Positions 1-8,018 of a stretch of 10,781 bases of DNA are shown one piece after another. The stretch is from CAYQJS01 sp964417895 (GTDB lineage Bacteria; Chloroflexota; UBA6077; SHYK01). The stretch is taken from NCBI GenBank assembly GCA_964417895.1, contig CAYQJS010000094.1:1-10781 (forward strand). Direction: 5' to 3'. A model generated the notes under the pieces. That model worked only from the letters and a program-made list of their open reading frames with translations. It was not told the origin of the DNA and ran no database searches. The translations under genes and the position numbers were made by a program. Numbering within the stretch: the stretch's first letter is position 1; every line of letters begins with the position of its first letter.

Positions 1-1704
<1,704 letters not shown>

Positions 1705-1778
1705 CGTGTCTCCATCTGTTAGGCGGGGCCGCCTTCGCGGTCTCCGTCGGCGTCGCCTGGCTCGATCTTACCGGGCTC

Positions 1779-2204
1779 TTACCCCTGCCAGGCCTTCGGC
1801 TGCAGGATGCGGATCTGGTTGCCGAACGGGTCGCGCAGGCCGCAGTCGATCCCGTAGCCGTGGTCGGTCGCCTCCTGGGTGAACTCGACCCCCTTGGCGC
1901 GGAGCCGCTCGTAGGTGGCGAAGCAGTCGTCGGTCCGGAGGACCATCACGACGCCGGTCGCGCCCTTCGTCACGAGCTCCCGGACCTGCTGGGCTGTCTT
2001 CTCGTCCATCACCGGCGGCCCGGGGACGTCGAGCGTGATCTCGGGGACTGCCTCGCCCTCGACGCCGACGGTCAGCCAGCGAAAGCCGCCGAGGGTGTAG
2101 TCGGCCTTGACCTCCAGACCGAGCTTCCCGACGTAGAAGTCGAGCGCCTCCTGGTGGTCGAGGACCCAGACGTGCGCGTGGGTGATCGCGCTGAAGTTCT
2201 TCAT
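1779..2204 (-). CDS. VOC (glyoxalase/bleomycin-resistance fold) family protein
   Basis: The product is a 141-residue single-module VOC protein. The N-terminal beta-alpha-beta unit has HAHVWVLD at 9-16 followed by ALDFYVGKLGLEV at 20-32. The C-terminal unit contains DPFGNQIRILQP at 125-136. Proteins of this fold bind a metal for isomerase, dioxygenase or hydrolase chemistry, or sequester drugs. His11 could be a metal ligand, but the glutamate that usually closes the last strand is absent, because the strand reads IRILQP. A metal-independent or binding role is therefore possible. The gene starts 10 nt after the AraC stop, with no clear Shine-Dalgarno in that gap, which suggests translational coupling. 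UvrA follows 74 nt downstream. The substrate cannot be told from sequence. The family call is strong. Confidence 0.9.
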   Translation of the reverse strand: MKNFSAITHAHVWVLDHQEALDFYVGKLGLEVKADYTLGGFRWLTVGVEGEAVPEITLDVPGPPVMDEKTAQQVRELVTKGATGVVMVLRTDDCFATYERLRAKGVEFTQEATDHGYGIDCGLRDPFGNQIRILQPKAWQG

Positions 2205-2214
2205 AGCGCCGATT

Positions 2215-2643
2215 TTATCGGGCGGTCGGCCGGCCGGCTTCTCCGAAACTGCTCGGTCGCGCCCAGGCCATGGTGAAGCAGGTCGGCACGGCGCCCGGCA
2301 CCGGCGTGGTGCGGCGGCGGTAGGCGGCCGGCGACTGGCCGACGATCTCTCGGAACGTGCGGCTGAACGTGCCCAGGCTGGTGAAGCCGACGTCCAGGCA
2401 GATGTCGGTGACGCTCCGGTCGGTCTCGCGCAGCAGCCACATCGAGCGTTCTACCCGGCGGCGCTGCAGGTATCGGTGCGGCGTCTCGCCGAACGTCGCC
2501 CGGAACGTCCTGATGAAGTGCGCCTCGGAGACGCAGGCGATTCGGGCGAGCGCGGCGACATCGAGCGGCTGGGCGTAGGTCCGGTCCATCGCGTCGCGGG
2601 CGCGGAGCAGCCGGCGGTTGTTCTCCTCGGCGACGCGGCTCAC
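2215..2643 (-). CDS. AraC/XylS-type HTH transcriptional regulator (short, DNA-binding domain only)
   Basis: The product is 142 residues. Residues about 11-110 form a double helix-turn-helix AraC domain: LDVAALARIACVSEAHFIRTF at 27-47 is the first HTH, and TDICLDVGFTSLGTFSRTFR at 79-98 is the second with its typical GF.S...F..F.R pattern. No N-terminal ligand domain exists, so it is a stand-alone DNA-binding module, with a C-terminal tail of about 30 uncharacteristic residues. The start is GTG 2643. The frame remains open to a TGA at 2716-2718 but has no ATG, GTG or TTG upstream, so GTG is the only ordinary choice, although it lacks a good Shine-Dalgarno. A GGAG at 2679-2682 precedes an ATT codon at 2673, an unlikely alternative start. 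It heads the AraC-VOC-UvrA set and probably controls it. An inverted repeat lies upstream at 2710-2730. Confidence 0.92.
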   Translation of the reverse strand: MSRVAEENNRRLLRARDAMDRTYAQPLDVAALARIACVSEAHFIRTFRATFGETPHRYLQRRRVERSMWLLRETDRSVTDICLDVGFTSLGTFSRTFREIVGQSPAAYRRRTTPVPGAVPTCFTMAWARPSSFGEAGRPTAR

Positions 2644-2709
2644 GGCCGGCGTCGACCGCGGTAGTAGACGAATCTCTCTCCAGTCTGCATCTGCCGTCTG
2701 TACACCATG

Positions 2710-2730
2710 GGGAACTCATAGGAGATTCCC
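2710..2730. promoter_or_regulatory. Inverted repeat upstream of the AraC gene (possible operator)
   Basis: GGGAACTC at 2710-2717 and GAGATTCCC at 2722-2730 pair around ATAG with one bulged A. The site lies 67 nt upstream of the AraC start and 56 nt upstream of the chimeric frame on the other strand. It could be an operator or a small hairpin; nothing confirms binding. No convincing -35/-10 pair was found nearby. Confidence 0.25.
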
Positions 2731-2785
2731 GTTCTGTCGGCGTAGCTGTGGCCCGATTCAGTTGCTACGTTAGAAGCGAGGATTA

Positions 2786-3457
2786 GTGGCATTTCAATTC
2801 CCGCATGGCATTGCAGTAGCCAGAAGTCTTGTGATTGTCACCTGTCGGAGTGAAAATGGCAACCTCGATGCTTATTTGATCCCCGGCGTTGCTCGCATTG
2901 CAGGTTTGTCTCGAGGGGGATTGAATCCTAGCTTTGGAGGCGGCCCCAATGCCGGCGCCAACCCCGGATACACGAAGAACACAATCCGCCGCTGCTTCAG
3001 GGAGTTAATCGACCCTTCCCCTTCACCAGATGCGCTCTGGCAATACTTTGAATCGTCCTGTGCGTACTGCGGGACTAAGCTCGATCGCCTGCGCAAGGAG
3101 GGGCACATCGATCATCTCGTGCCTGCTGCAGGCGGGGGAGCGAACCCGGAGTCATCCAACCCGATGATCGGGATCTGGCTCAAGCGCACGGCCCGCGGCC
3201 ATGGGGTAGGAGCGATAGCGCAGCGCCTCCTCGTCGACAAACTGTTCACGGAGACCGAAACGAATCGTGTGGAGGCACACACCGATGTGGCGAAGCTCGC
3301 CGAGCAGCGTGCGCTCGAACGTGCCGGATTCACCCGCGAGGGAATGATCCGGGGTGCGCAGTGGCGCCGCGGAAGCTGGCACGACGATTACCTCTACAGC
3401 ATCCTCCGCCCTGAGTGGCGGCAACAGACGAATCCGTCAGCTACGACGGCCCGATGA
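2786..3457 (+). CDS. Chimeric frame: N-terminal HNH nuclease half joined to C-terminal GNAT acetyltransferase half
   Basis: This 223-residue frame holds pieces of two unrelated proteins. Residues about 62-125 match the front of an HNH endonuclease: CAYC at 92-95, HIDHLVP at 107-113, then GGAN and a final Asn near 125. The downstream Cys pair and last helix of an HNH domain are missing. From about residue 127 the sequence is the back of a RimJ/RimL-like GNAT: GIWLKRTARGHGVG, with the acetyl-CoA motif RGHGVG at 137-142, then AEQRALERAGFTREG and DDYLYSILRPEW near 200-211. The first GNAT strands are absent. Each half is incomplete, so activity is doubtful and this is probably a deletion fusion or pseudogene. 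Residues 1-60 look low in coding character. The start is GTG 2786 with GAGGA at 2778-2782, only 3 nt away. The DNA up to about 3130 is visibly less GC-rich than its surroundings. The stop TGA at 3455-3457 lies inside the IS30 terminal repeat. Confidence 0.6.
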   Translation: MAFQFPHGIAVARSLVIVTCRSENGNLDAYLIPGVARIAGLSRGGLNPSFGGGPNAGANPGYTKNTIRRCFRELIDPSPSPDALWQYFESSCAYCGTKLDRLRKEGHIDHLVPAAGGGANPESSNPMIGIWLKRTARGHGVGAIAQRLLVDKLFTETETNRVEAHTDVAKLAEQRALERAGFTREGMIRGAQWRRGSWHDDYLYSILRPEWRQQTNPSATTAR

Positions 3458-3478
3458 ACGCAACGTCCGGTGAGGGAT
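3451..3478 (+). repeat. IS30 left terminal inverted repeat
   Basis: It starts CCGATGAACGCA and pairs with the reverse complement of the right end. It includes the TGA that closes the upstream chimeric frame and ends just before the transposase stop codon at 3483-3485. Confidence 0.6.
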
Positions 3479-3482
3479 CCGC

Positions 3483-4631
3483 TTACGAGACGGATGCGGC
3501 GCGGACGTGTGGCCAGAACCGGTCGTGCGCGGTTGCCCAGCCGAGGACGCGGCGGGGCCGGGTGTTGACGCGTCTGGCGATGTCGTCGAGATCCCGCATC
3601 GAGAACGCTCGAAGGTCTGCGCCTTTGCTGAGGTACTGGCGTAGAAGCCGATTCGTGTTCTCGTTGCTGCCGCGCTGCCAGGGGTTGCGCGGGTCGCAGA
3701 AGTACACGTCGAGCCCGAGCCGCGCGGCGAGTTGTTGATGCTCGGCCATCTCGCGGCCACGATCCCAGGTGAGCGAACGCCGCATCGAGGGAGGGAGTTG
3801 TGCGAGGTCGTCAGCGATCGCGCGGCGCACCGCGTCGGCCTTGTACCCGTGCGGGAGCGGCACGATCCGCACATACCGGGTGCTGCGCTCGACGAGCGTG
3901 GCGACCGCGGAGGGGCGCTTACCCATCACCAGGTCGCCTTCCCAATGCCCGACCTCGGACCGCTCAGTCACGACGGCAGGACGATCCCGGATCGAGACCA
4001 TGTTCCGCAACCGGCCACGACCGTGCGAGTCCCGCACCCTGAGCGGGTGCCTCACCGAGCGGCCAGAGCGAAGGTGCCGAGCCGCCCTTGCGCCCAGCTC
4101 TCGTCGGCCGGCGAGATAGATGGTTCGGTAGATCGTCTCGTGCGACACCCAGCGCGTGGGATCGGTGGGATGTTCTTGGCGAAGCCACGTGGCGATCTGC
4201 TCGGGAGACCAGTCCTCCTCCAGTCGGCCCCGCACATCGGCAAGCAGTGCCGGGTTCGACGCGAGCCGGGACGGTTTGGGGCGACGCCCCCGATCCCACG
4301 CGGCAGCTTCCGCGGCCGCGGCACGGTACGCGTCACGGCCACCGTTACGGGCGATCTCGCGCGAAACCGTCGACGCCGAACGGCCGATCAACGCCGCGAT
4401 CGCGCGCGCTGACAAGCCCGCGGCAATGCCACGGGAGACTTCCTCCCGCTCGGTCGCCGTCAGATGACGGACGCTTCTGCGCCGCGGTGTCGGGCGCACG
4501 CCGCCGCTTCGTGCGAGGAACGCTCGCACGCTCGACGGGTGGCAGCGTAGAGCACGACCGATGAGCCTGCTCGACTCACCCCGCCGCCACCTGATCCACA
4601 GCTCGTCCTCCTGCTCCGTTGTGAAGCCCAC
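3483..4631 (-). CDS. IS30 family transposase (DDE)
   Basis: This is a full-length IS30 transposase, 382 residues from GTG 4631 or 384 from GTG 4637; residue numbers here follow the longer form. Two helix-turn-helix regions lie near 1-45 and 60-100 (LTATEREEV, then STVSREIARNGG, typical of IS30). The catalytic domain shows D235 in GHWEGDLVMG, D292 in TWDRGREM and E326 in GSNENTNRLLRQY. The D292 to E326 distance is 33 intervening residues, the DD(33)E spacing of the family. RNPWQRGSNEN is a hallmark stretch. It catalyses cut-and-join transposition, typically via a circular intermediate. GTG 4631 is preferred because GGAGG stands 5-6 nt before it, while the same motif abuts GTG 4637. No frameshift or internal stop is seen, so it may be active. 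It lies wholly between the IS ends. Confidence 0.95.
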   Translation of the reverse strand: MGFTTEQEDELWIRWRRGESSRLIGRALRCHPSSVRAFLARSGGVRPTPRRRSVRHLTATEREEVSRGIAAGLSARAIAALIGRSASTVSREIARNGGRDAYRAAAAEAAAWDRGRRPKPSRLASNPALLADVRGRLEEDWSPEQIATWLRQEHPTDPTRWVSHETIYRTIYLAGRRELGARAARHLRSGRSVRHPLRVRDSHGRGRLRNMVSIRDRPAVVTERSEVGHWEGDLVMGKRPSAVATLVERSTRYVRIVPLPHGYKADAVRRAIADDLAQLPPSMRRSLTWDRGREMAEHQQLAARLGLDVYFCDPRNPWQRGSNENTNRLLRQYLSKGADLRAFSMRDLDDIARRVNTRPRRVLGWATAHDRFWPHVRAASVS

Positions 4632-4648
4632 GCACACCTCCAGTCATC

Positions 4649-4678
4649 ATCCTGTCCAACGGGTGGTGCGTTGATCGG
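4649..4678 (-). repeat. IS30 right terminal inverted repeat
   Basis: Read on the minus strand it starts CCGATCAACGCA. It lies just upstream of the transposase start, so the transposase promoter is probably within or close to it. The regulator remnant begins a few bases to its right. Confidence 0.6.
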
Positions 4679-4682
4679 TTGA

Positions 4683-4909
4683 GACCGGCTCCGTTTCCGA
4701 CCCGAGATCGCGCTGACACGCCTCCACCTCGCGGAGCTGCTGCTGGAGCAGGCCCTCACCCCCACCCCCTCCCAAGGGAAGGGGAGAGGGGGCAGGAACA
4801 GGCCGAAGCCCAGGCCCTCCTCGACTTTGCCATCGCCGAGTTCCGCATCATGAAGATGCAGCCAGCGCTGGAGCGGGCGCTACGGCACAGAGGGCTGTTG
4901 CATGCGTGA
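4683..4909 (+). pseudogene. 3' remnant of a large ATPase/cyclase-type regulator, frameshifted by a repeat insertion
   Basis: Two reading frames together give a recognisable C-terminal tail. The first reads RFRPEIALTRLHLAELLLEQ up to 4751. The second resumes at EQAEAQALLDFAIAEFR and continues MKMQPALERALRHRGLLHA to TGA 4907-4909. This helical pattern is typical of the tetratricopeptide-like end of adenylate cyclase/LuxR-type multidomain ATPase regulators; that naming is from memory of the family. The frames are separated by a palindromic insertion at 4753-4796. Removing those 44 bases restores one continuous frame. The left edge is cut off next to the IS30 end, and an in-frame TGA sits at 4680-4682. 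Only about 60 of many hundred residues remain, so it is dead as a regulator. Its stop is 3 nt before the DUF6883-like start. Confidence 0.65.
4753..4796. mobile_element. Miniature palindromic repeat insertion with 5-bp target duplication
   Basis: The 39-bp core (4753-4791) is C-rich in its first half and G-rich in its second: it begins CCCTCACCCCCACC and ends GGGGAGAGGGG, forming an imperfect hairpin. The pentamer GCAGG occurs at 4748-4752 and again at 4792-4796, flanking the core as a direct repeat. The inserted length of 44 bp explains the frameshift in the host gene. It belongs to the same G/C-rich palindrome type as those near 7976 and 9789. It encodes nothing and would need a transposase acting in trans. 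Confidence 0.6.
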
Positions 4910-4912
4910 GAC

Positions 4913-5239
4913 TTGAAACTACCCTTCGCCGATCAGGCCATCGTGCCTGAATCGAAGATCGTCGAGTACTTGCTCAGCGAGACACATCCACAGGGGCGCA
5001 GCAAGGCCGTATTCTTTCGCAGGCTGGGATTCGCCCCCGAGGAGCCGGGGAGGTTGCGCGCGGCACTGCTCGACCTGGCGGCATCGGCCGATATGACCGA
5101 GTCTGCGGCCTTCGGGATGAAGTATGTGGGGACTGGCGAGTTCGTTGCCCCGAGCGGCGAGCTTGTTCGCGTCACAACTGTCTGGGTCATTGGTCCAGAC
5201 TCAACGAGCCCGGTGCTCGTGACGGCCTATCCAGCATAG
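4913..5239 (+). CDS. DUF6883-like small protein
   Basis: The product is 108 residues. The opening KLPFADQAIVPESKIVEYLL resembles the KLPNADRAVV...KL..YLL start of DUF6883 proteins. It is followed by ETHPQGRSKAVFFRRLGF (positions 22-39), a helical section with LRAALLDLA, and a C-terminal beta region ending VTTVWVIGPDSTSPVLVTAYPA. That matches the family's layout and length. DUF6883 is a small domain of unknown role, also found at the C-terminus of large secreted toxin-like proteins; that statement is from memory. There is no signal peptide or membrane segment. The start is TTG 4913, chosen because the family N-terminus begins at this residue; only a weak GAG precedes it. The next gene begins 14 nt after its stop, and the two probably form an operon. 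Function is unknown; a toxin or nuclease-like role is only conjecture. Confidence 0.7.
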   Translation: MKLPFADQAIVPESKIVEYLLSETHPQGRSKAVFFRRLGFAPEEPGRLRAALLDLAASADMTESAAFGMKYVGTGEFVAPSGELVRVTTVWVIGPDSTSPVLVTAYPA

Positions 5240-5253
5240 GGTTGGAGATGGAA

Positions 5254-5487
5254 ATGGACTTAAGAGAGCTCGACCTCGCTGCGCTGCGAGTCGAGTTGCC
5301 GGCGCTCGCCCTGGTGGTCGGAGACGTAGGAACCGTCGTGCTCGTGCATGGCGACGGCCAGGCGTATGAGGTGGAGTTTGTCGCGGCGGACGGGCGAACG
5401 ATCGCCGTAGAAACACTCGGGCCCGGGGACGTCGAGCCCGTGGCGGGGCACGAGATCCTGCACGTGCGTAAGCTGGCGGTTGTGTGA
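5254..5487 (+). CDS. DUF4926-like small protein
   Basis: The product is 77 residues from ATG 5254. It has an all-beta SH3-like pattern: ELPALALVVGDVGTVVLVH, then GQAYEVEFVAADGRTIAVETL, which matches the DUF4926 consensus (short leader helix, GDVGTVV strand turn, EVEF..DGRT hairpin). No catalytic residues are obvious and no signal peptide is present, so a cytosolic binding or immunity-type role fits better than an enzyme. Three nearby starts exist: TTG 5242, ATG 5248 and ATG 5254. GGAG at 5244-5247 is 6 nt before ATG 5254 and directly abuts ATG 5248, so 5254 is preferred. It follows the DUF6883-like gene by 14 nt. From memory these two families often neighbour each other, which suggests one functional pair, possibly toxin/antitoxin-like. 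That role is inferred. Confidence 0.72.
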   Translation: MDLRELDLAALRVELPALALVVGDVGTVVLVHGDGQAYEVEFVAADGRTIAVETLGPGDVEPVAGHEILHVRKLAVV

Positions 5488-5552
5488 GCCGAGGAGCGCG
5501 ACCGTAAATCCCGACCGCGCGGAGTGCGGCGCGACGAAAGAACGGCCATTAG

Positions 5553-5591
5553 GGGCGGGCGCTCCGGCACAAAGGCCTGCTGAGCGCGTGA
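5553..5591 (+). pseudogene. Second degraded copy of the regulator tail
   Basis: The 39 bases encode GRALRHKGLLSA and a TGA stop. They align without gaps to 4871-4909, which encode ERALRHRGLLHA and a TGA stop, with 31 of 39 bases identical. A TAG stands directly upstream at 5550-5552 and nothing further resembles the regulator, so only the last 12 codons remain. Apart from this fragment, the 228-base gap between the DUF4926-like gene and the hydrolase shows only a short CCCCT-G-AGGGG palindrome at 5686-5696 and no clear promoter. Confidence 0.5.
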
Positions 5592-5715
5592 TCGTCCCAG
5601 CCATCTATCCAGCAGGTCACACTTGCTGTAGAGTGGCGTCTGATAGCAGTGCCCGTCTCACGCCGAATACACACCGCCTGACTACCCCCTGAGGGGAGAA
5701 AATGTGGAGGCTACT

Positions 5716-6456
5716 ATGGCAACGTACGTCCTGGTCCACGGGTCCTGGCAGGGTGGCTGGATATGGAAACCCGTGGCGAGCAAGCTGCAGGCCGCGGGCC
5801 ATCTCGTCTACCACCCGACGCTCGACGGCTGCGCCGAGCGCAGCCACGCCTTGAGAGCGGGCATCACCCTGGATACGCACGGCGGCGAGATCGCCGGCCT
5901 GCTCTTCTACGAGGACCTGACCGACGTCATTCTCGTCGGCACCAGCAGCGGCGGCATCGTCGTGGCCCGCGCCGCCGAGCTGGCTCGGGACCGGATACGC
6001 CGCCTCGTTTTCGTCGATGCGCTCGTGCCCATTCCCGGCGAGACCGCCTCCATCATCAACGGCCGGCCGCCCCAGCCCTCGAACGATATCGCCTCAGGGC
6101 TGCAGCCCGGCGAGGTGCGGGAGCGCGCTTTCCTGGGCCTGGAGCCGGCCGTCCGCGAGTGGGCCCTAACCCGCTACACCCGCCACCCCCGAGCGCCCAC
6201 CGAGGAGCCGGTGGACCTGCGCACATTCTGGTCCCAGACGTGGCAGGTCGACGTGCTGCGCGGCAGCCAGAGCGGGAGGCCACCAGAAGCCCACCAGCGC
6301 CGCACCGCGGAGCGGCTGGGCGGCACGTACAGCGAGATCGACGCCGGCCACTATCCCACGCTCTCTAACGTGGACGAGTTGGCAGACTACCTGCTCGATA
6401 AGGCTCGCGACGTAGCGACCAGAGAGGCCGCGTCAGGCGCGGGGGCTCGGCCTTGA
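5716..6456 (+). CDS. Alpha/beta hydrolase (esterase-like)
   Basis: The product is 246 residues from ATG 5716, numbered here from that Met. The N-terminus has the oxyanion-hole strand YVLVHGSWQGGWIW at 4-17. The nucleophile elbow is ILVGTSSGGIVVARA near 75-89, with the second Ser of GTSSGG in the catalytic position. LVFVDALVP follows near 99-107. The catalytic His is in EIDAGHYPTLSN near 212-223, close to the C-terminal helix. This fits the HGxWxGxW group of small hydrolases that cleave esters or lactones, such as methyl-esterase or EstC-like enzymes. No signal peptide is present, so it is cytosolic. A GGAGG at 5706-5710 stands 5 nt before ATG 5716 and decides this start over GTG 5704. It overlaps the amidase start by 4 bp, which implies translational coupling. 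The substrate is unknown. Confidence 0.92.
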   Translation: MATYVLVHGSWQGGWIWKPVASKLQAAGHLVYHPTLDGCAERSHALRAGITLDTHGGEIAGLLFYEDLTDVILVGTSSGGIVVARAAELARDRIRRLVFVDALVPIPGETASIINGRPPQPSNDIASGLQPGEVRERAFLGLEPAVREWALTRYTRHPRAPTEEPVDLRTFWSQTWQVDVLRGSQSGRPPEAHQRRTAERLGGTYSEIDAGHYPTLSNVDELADYLLDKARDVATREAASGAGARP

Positions 6457-7958
6457 CGGCCGGCGATACCTTTCACCTGTCGGAGGCTACCATCGCCTCC
6501 GTTCACGCAGCGATGCGCTCGGGCCAGCTCACGAGCCGGCAGTTGGTGCAGTGGTATCTCGACCGCATCGCCGCCTACGACCAGCAGGGGCCGGCGCTCA
6601 ACTCCATCCAGACCATCAATCCCCAGGCGCTGCAGGAGGCCGATCGGCTCGACGCCCAGTTTCGAGCCTCTGGCCCGGTGGGACCGTTGCACGGCATCCC
6701 GGTCGCCGTAAAAGACCAGGTTGAGACCGACGATATGCCGACTACCTACGGCTCCGCCCTGTTCCGCGGCTTCGTCTCCGAGCGCAACGCCACCGTCGTC
6801 GAGAAGCTGCGAGCGGCGGGCGCGGTCATCATTGCCAAGACCACTATGGGGGAGTTCGCGCAGGGCTACGCAGGCTCGGGTTTCGGGGCGTGCCGCAACC
6901 CGTACGACCCCAAGCGGAACCCGAGCGGGTCATCCGCCGGCAGCGGAGTGGCGGTGGCCGCGAACCTCGCGCTGGTGGCGGTCGGCGAGGACACGCTCGG
7001 CTCGGTGCGCGGCCCCGCGGCGCGCACTAGCCTGGTCGGGCTCCGCCCCACTCTCCCCCTGGTGAGCCGGTTCGGCATGATGCCAGGGGCGCCGACACGA
7101 GACACACTGGGCCCGATGGCGCGCACCGTGCGGGACGCGGCAGCGCTGCTGGATGTGCTGGCGGGCTACGACCCCAACGATCCGGTGACGGCGGCGTGCG
7201 TCGGCCACGTCCCCGCCGCGTACACTGTTTTTTGCGCTGTGGACGGCCTCAGAGGGATGCGCCTCGGCGTCATTCGCGAGCCGATGGCCACCGACACGAA
7301 CCAGGAGTCTGGGGAGTTCCAGCGGGTACGGGCCGTCCTCGACACTGCGCTCCGGGACATCGCTGCCCGCGGAGCGGAGGTCATCGACCCGGTGACGATC
7401 CCATCACTCATGGACCTGCTGGAGCGGACGGGCGGCACGTTCGAGACTGAGGCCGCCATGAACGAATACCTCGCCGCGCTTTCTGAGGCGCCGGTCAAGA
7501 CCCTCCAGGAGATGGTACTGTCCCCCGAGGTCCTGCCATCGCGGCGGGCCAGGCTGATCGAGGGCGTGGGACGAACGACCAGCGACCCTGGCTATCTCCA
7601 GCAAATGCTCGCCCGGGAAGCGCTGCGGCAAGCCGTCCTGAAGGCGATGGCCGACCACCGCCTCGATGCGCTCGTCTACGCGACGTTCGACTCCGAGGCG
7701 GCGTTCATTCCGGACGAGGTCATGACGGTCCGCGACGTGCCGAATCTCGGGAACAATCGCCGGCTGAGCCCGATGATCGGGTTCCCGGCCATGACCATGC
7801 CGGCCGGCTTCACCGCGGGTGATCTGCCCGTTGGGATCGAGTTCCTGGGCCGGCCCTTCGCCGAGGGCACGCTCTTCACCATCGCCTACGGGTACGAGCA
7901 GGCGACGCACCACCGCCGACCACCCGCCACGACGCCGCCGCTTCCGGGCGAGCCGTAA
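6453..7958 (+). CDS. Amidase-signature family enzyme
   Basis: The product is 501 residues, the usual length for amidase-signature hydrolases (FAAH, GatA and malonamidase relatives). The catalytic Lys is K87 in GIPVAVKDQ. The cis-Ser is S160 in NPSGSSAGS, and the nucleophile is S184 in GEDTLGSVRGPA; the 24-residue spacing between them matches that of FAAH. The N-terminal helix (TIASVHAAMRSGQLTSRQLV) and the C-terminal block FPAMTMPAGFT...LPVGIEFLGRPFAEGTLF are also typical. The nucleophile loop differs from the common GTDTGGSIR, having GED and a Leu. GatA in a tRNA amidotransferase is unlikely because no gatB or gatC is near. The enzyme is cytosolic, with no signal peptide. The start is TTG 6453, overlapping the hydrolase stop (TTGA) and consistent with the family N-terminus. 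It is probably the second gene of a two-gene operon that hydrolyses an amide or ester compound. Confidence 0.94.
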   Translation: MTAGDTFHLSEATIASVHAAMRSGQLTSRQLVQWYLDRIAAYDQQGPALNSIQTINPQALQEADRLDAQFRASGPVGPLHGIPVAVKDQVETDDMPTTYGSALFRGFVSERNATVVEKLRAAGAVIIAKTTMGEFAQGYAGSGFGACRNPYDPKRNPSGSSAGSGVAVAANLALVAVGEDTLGSVRGPAARTSLVGLRPTLPLVSRFGMMPGAPTRDTLGPMARTVRDAAALLDVLAGYDPNDPVTAACVGHVPAAYTVFCAVDGLRGMRLGVIREPMATDTNQESGEFQRVRAVLDTALRDIAARGAEVIDPVTIPSLMDLLERTGGTFETEAAMNEYLAALSEAPVKTLQEMVLSPEVLPSRRARLIEGVGRTTSDPGYLQQMLAREALRQAVLKAMADHRLDALVYATFDSEAAFIPDEVMTVRDVPNLGNNRRLSPMIGFPAMTMPAGFTAGDLPVGIEFLGRPFAEGTLFTIAYGYEQATHHRRPPATTPPLPGEP

Positions 7959-7975
7959 CGGACTCCGCGGGCCGG

Positions 7976-8008
7976 AACCCCTCCCCCAGGGAAAATGGGG
8001 GAGGGGTT
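7976..8008. terminator. Perfect 13-bp hairpin between convergent genes
   Basis: The arms AACCCCTCCCCCA (7976-7988) and TGGGGGAGGGGTT (7996-8008) pair perfectly around a 7-nt loop. It lies 17 nt after the amidase stop and ahead of the stop of the opposing lipoprotein gene. No U-tract follows, so termination is inferred from position and stability. It is also a member of the G/C-rich palindrome family seen at 4753 and 9789. Confidence 0.5.
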
Positions 8009-8018
8009 GGGGAGGGGG

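Larger units (their letters stand above)
3451..4678 (-). mobile_element. IS30-family insertion sequence, about 1.23 kb
   Basis: A single intact transposase gene is bracketed by imperfect terminal inverted repeats beginning CCGAT(G/C)AACGCA. Seventeen of the first 22 positions match, then the repeats drift apart. The size suits IS30 elements. No 2-3 bp target duplication is visible: the left flank ends GGC and the right flank begins TTG. The two flanks also belong to unrelated genes (GNAT on the left, regulator tail on the right). The element has therefore probably taken part in a rearrangement after insertion. The exact ends rest on my alignment by eye. Confidence 0.75.

Noticed and set aside
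3732..4412. Plus-strand frames of up to 226 codons inside the IS30 element
   Set aside because: They lie opposite the intact transposase and show no recognisable domain.
4679..4909. A single 76-codon ORF starting in the IS30 flank
   Set aside because: Its first 40 residues are out of frame with the regulator remnant and pass through the palindromic insertion; only its second half is meaningful.
5623..5650. TTGCTG and TAGCAG as a promoter for the hydrolase
   Set aside because: The spacing is about 15 nt and the match is poor; not enough to call a promoter.
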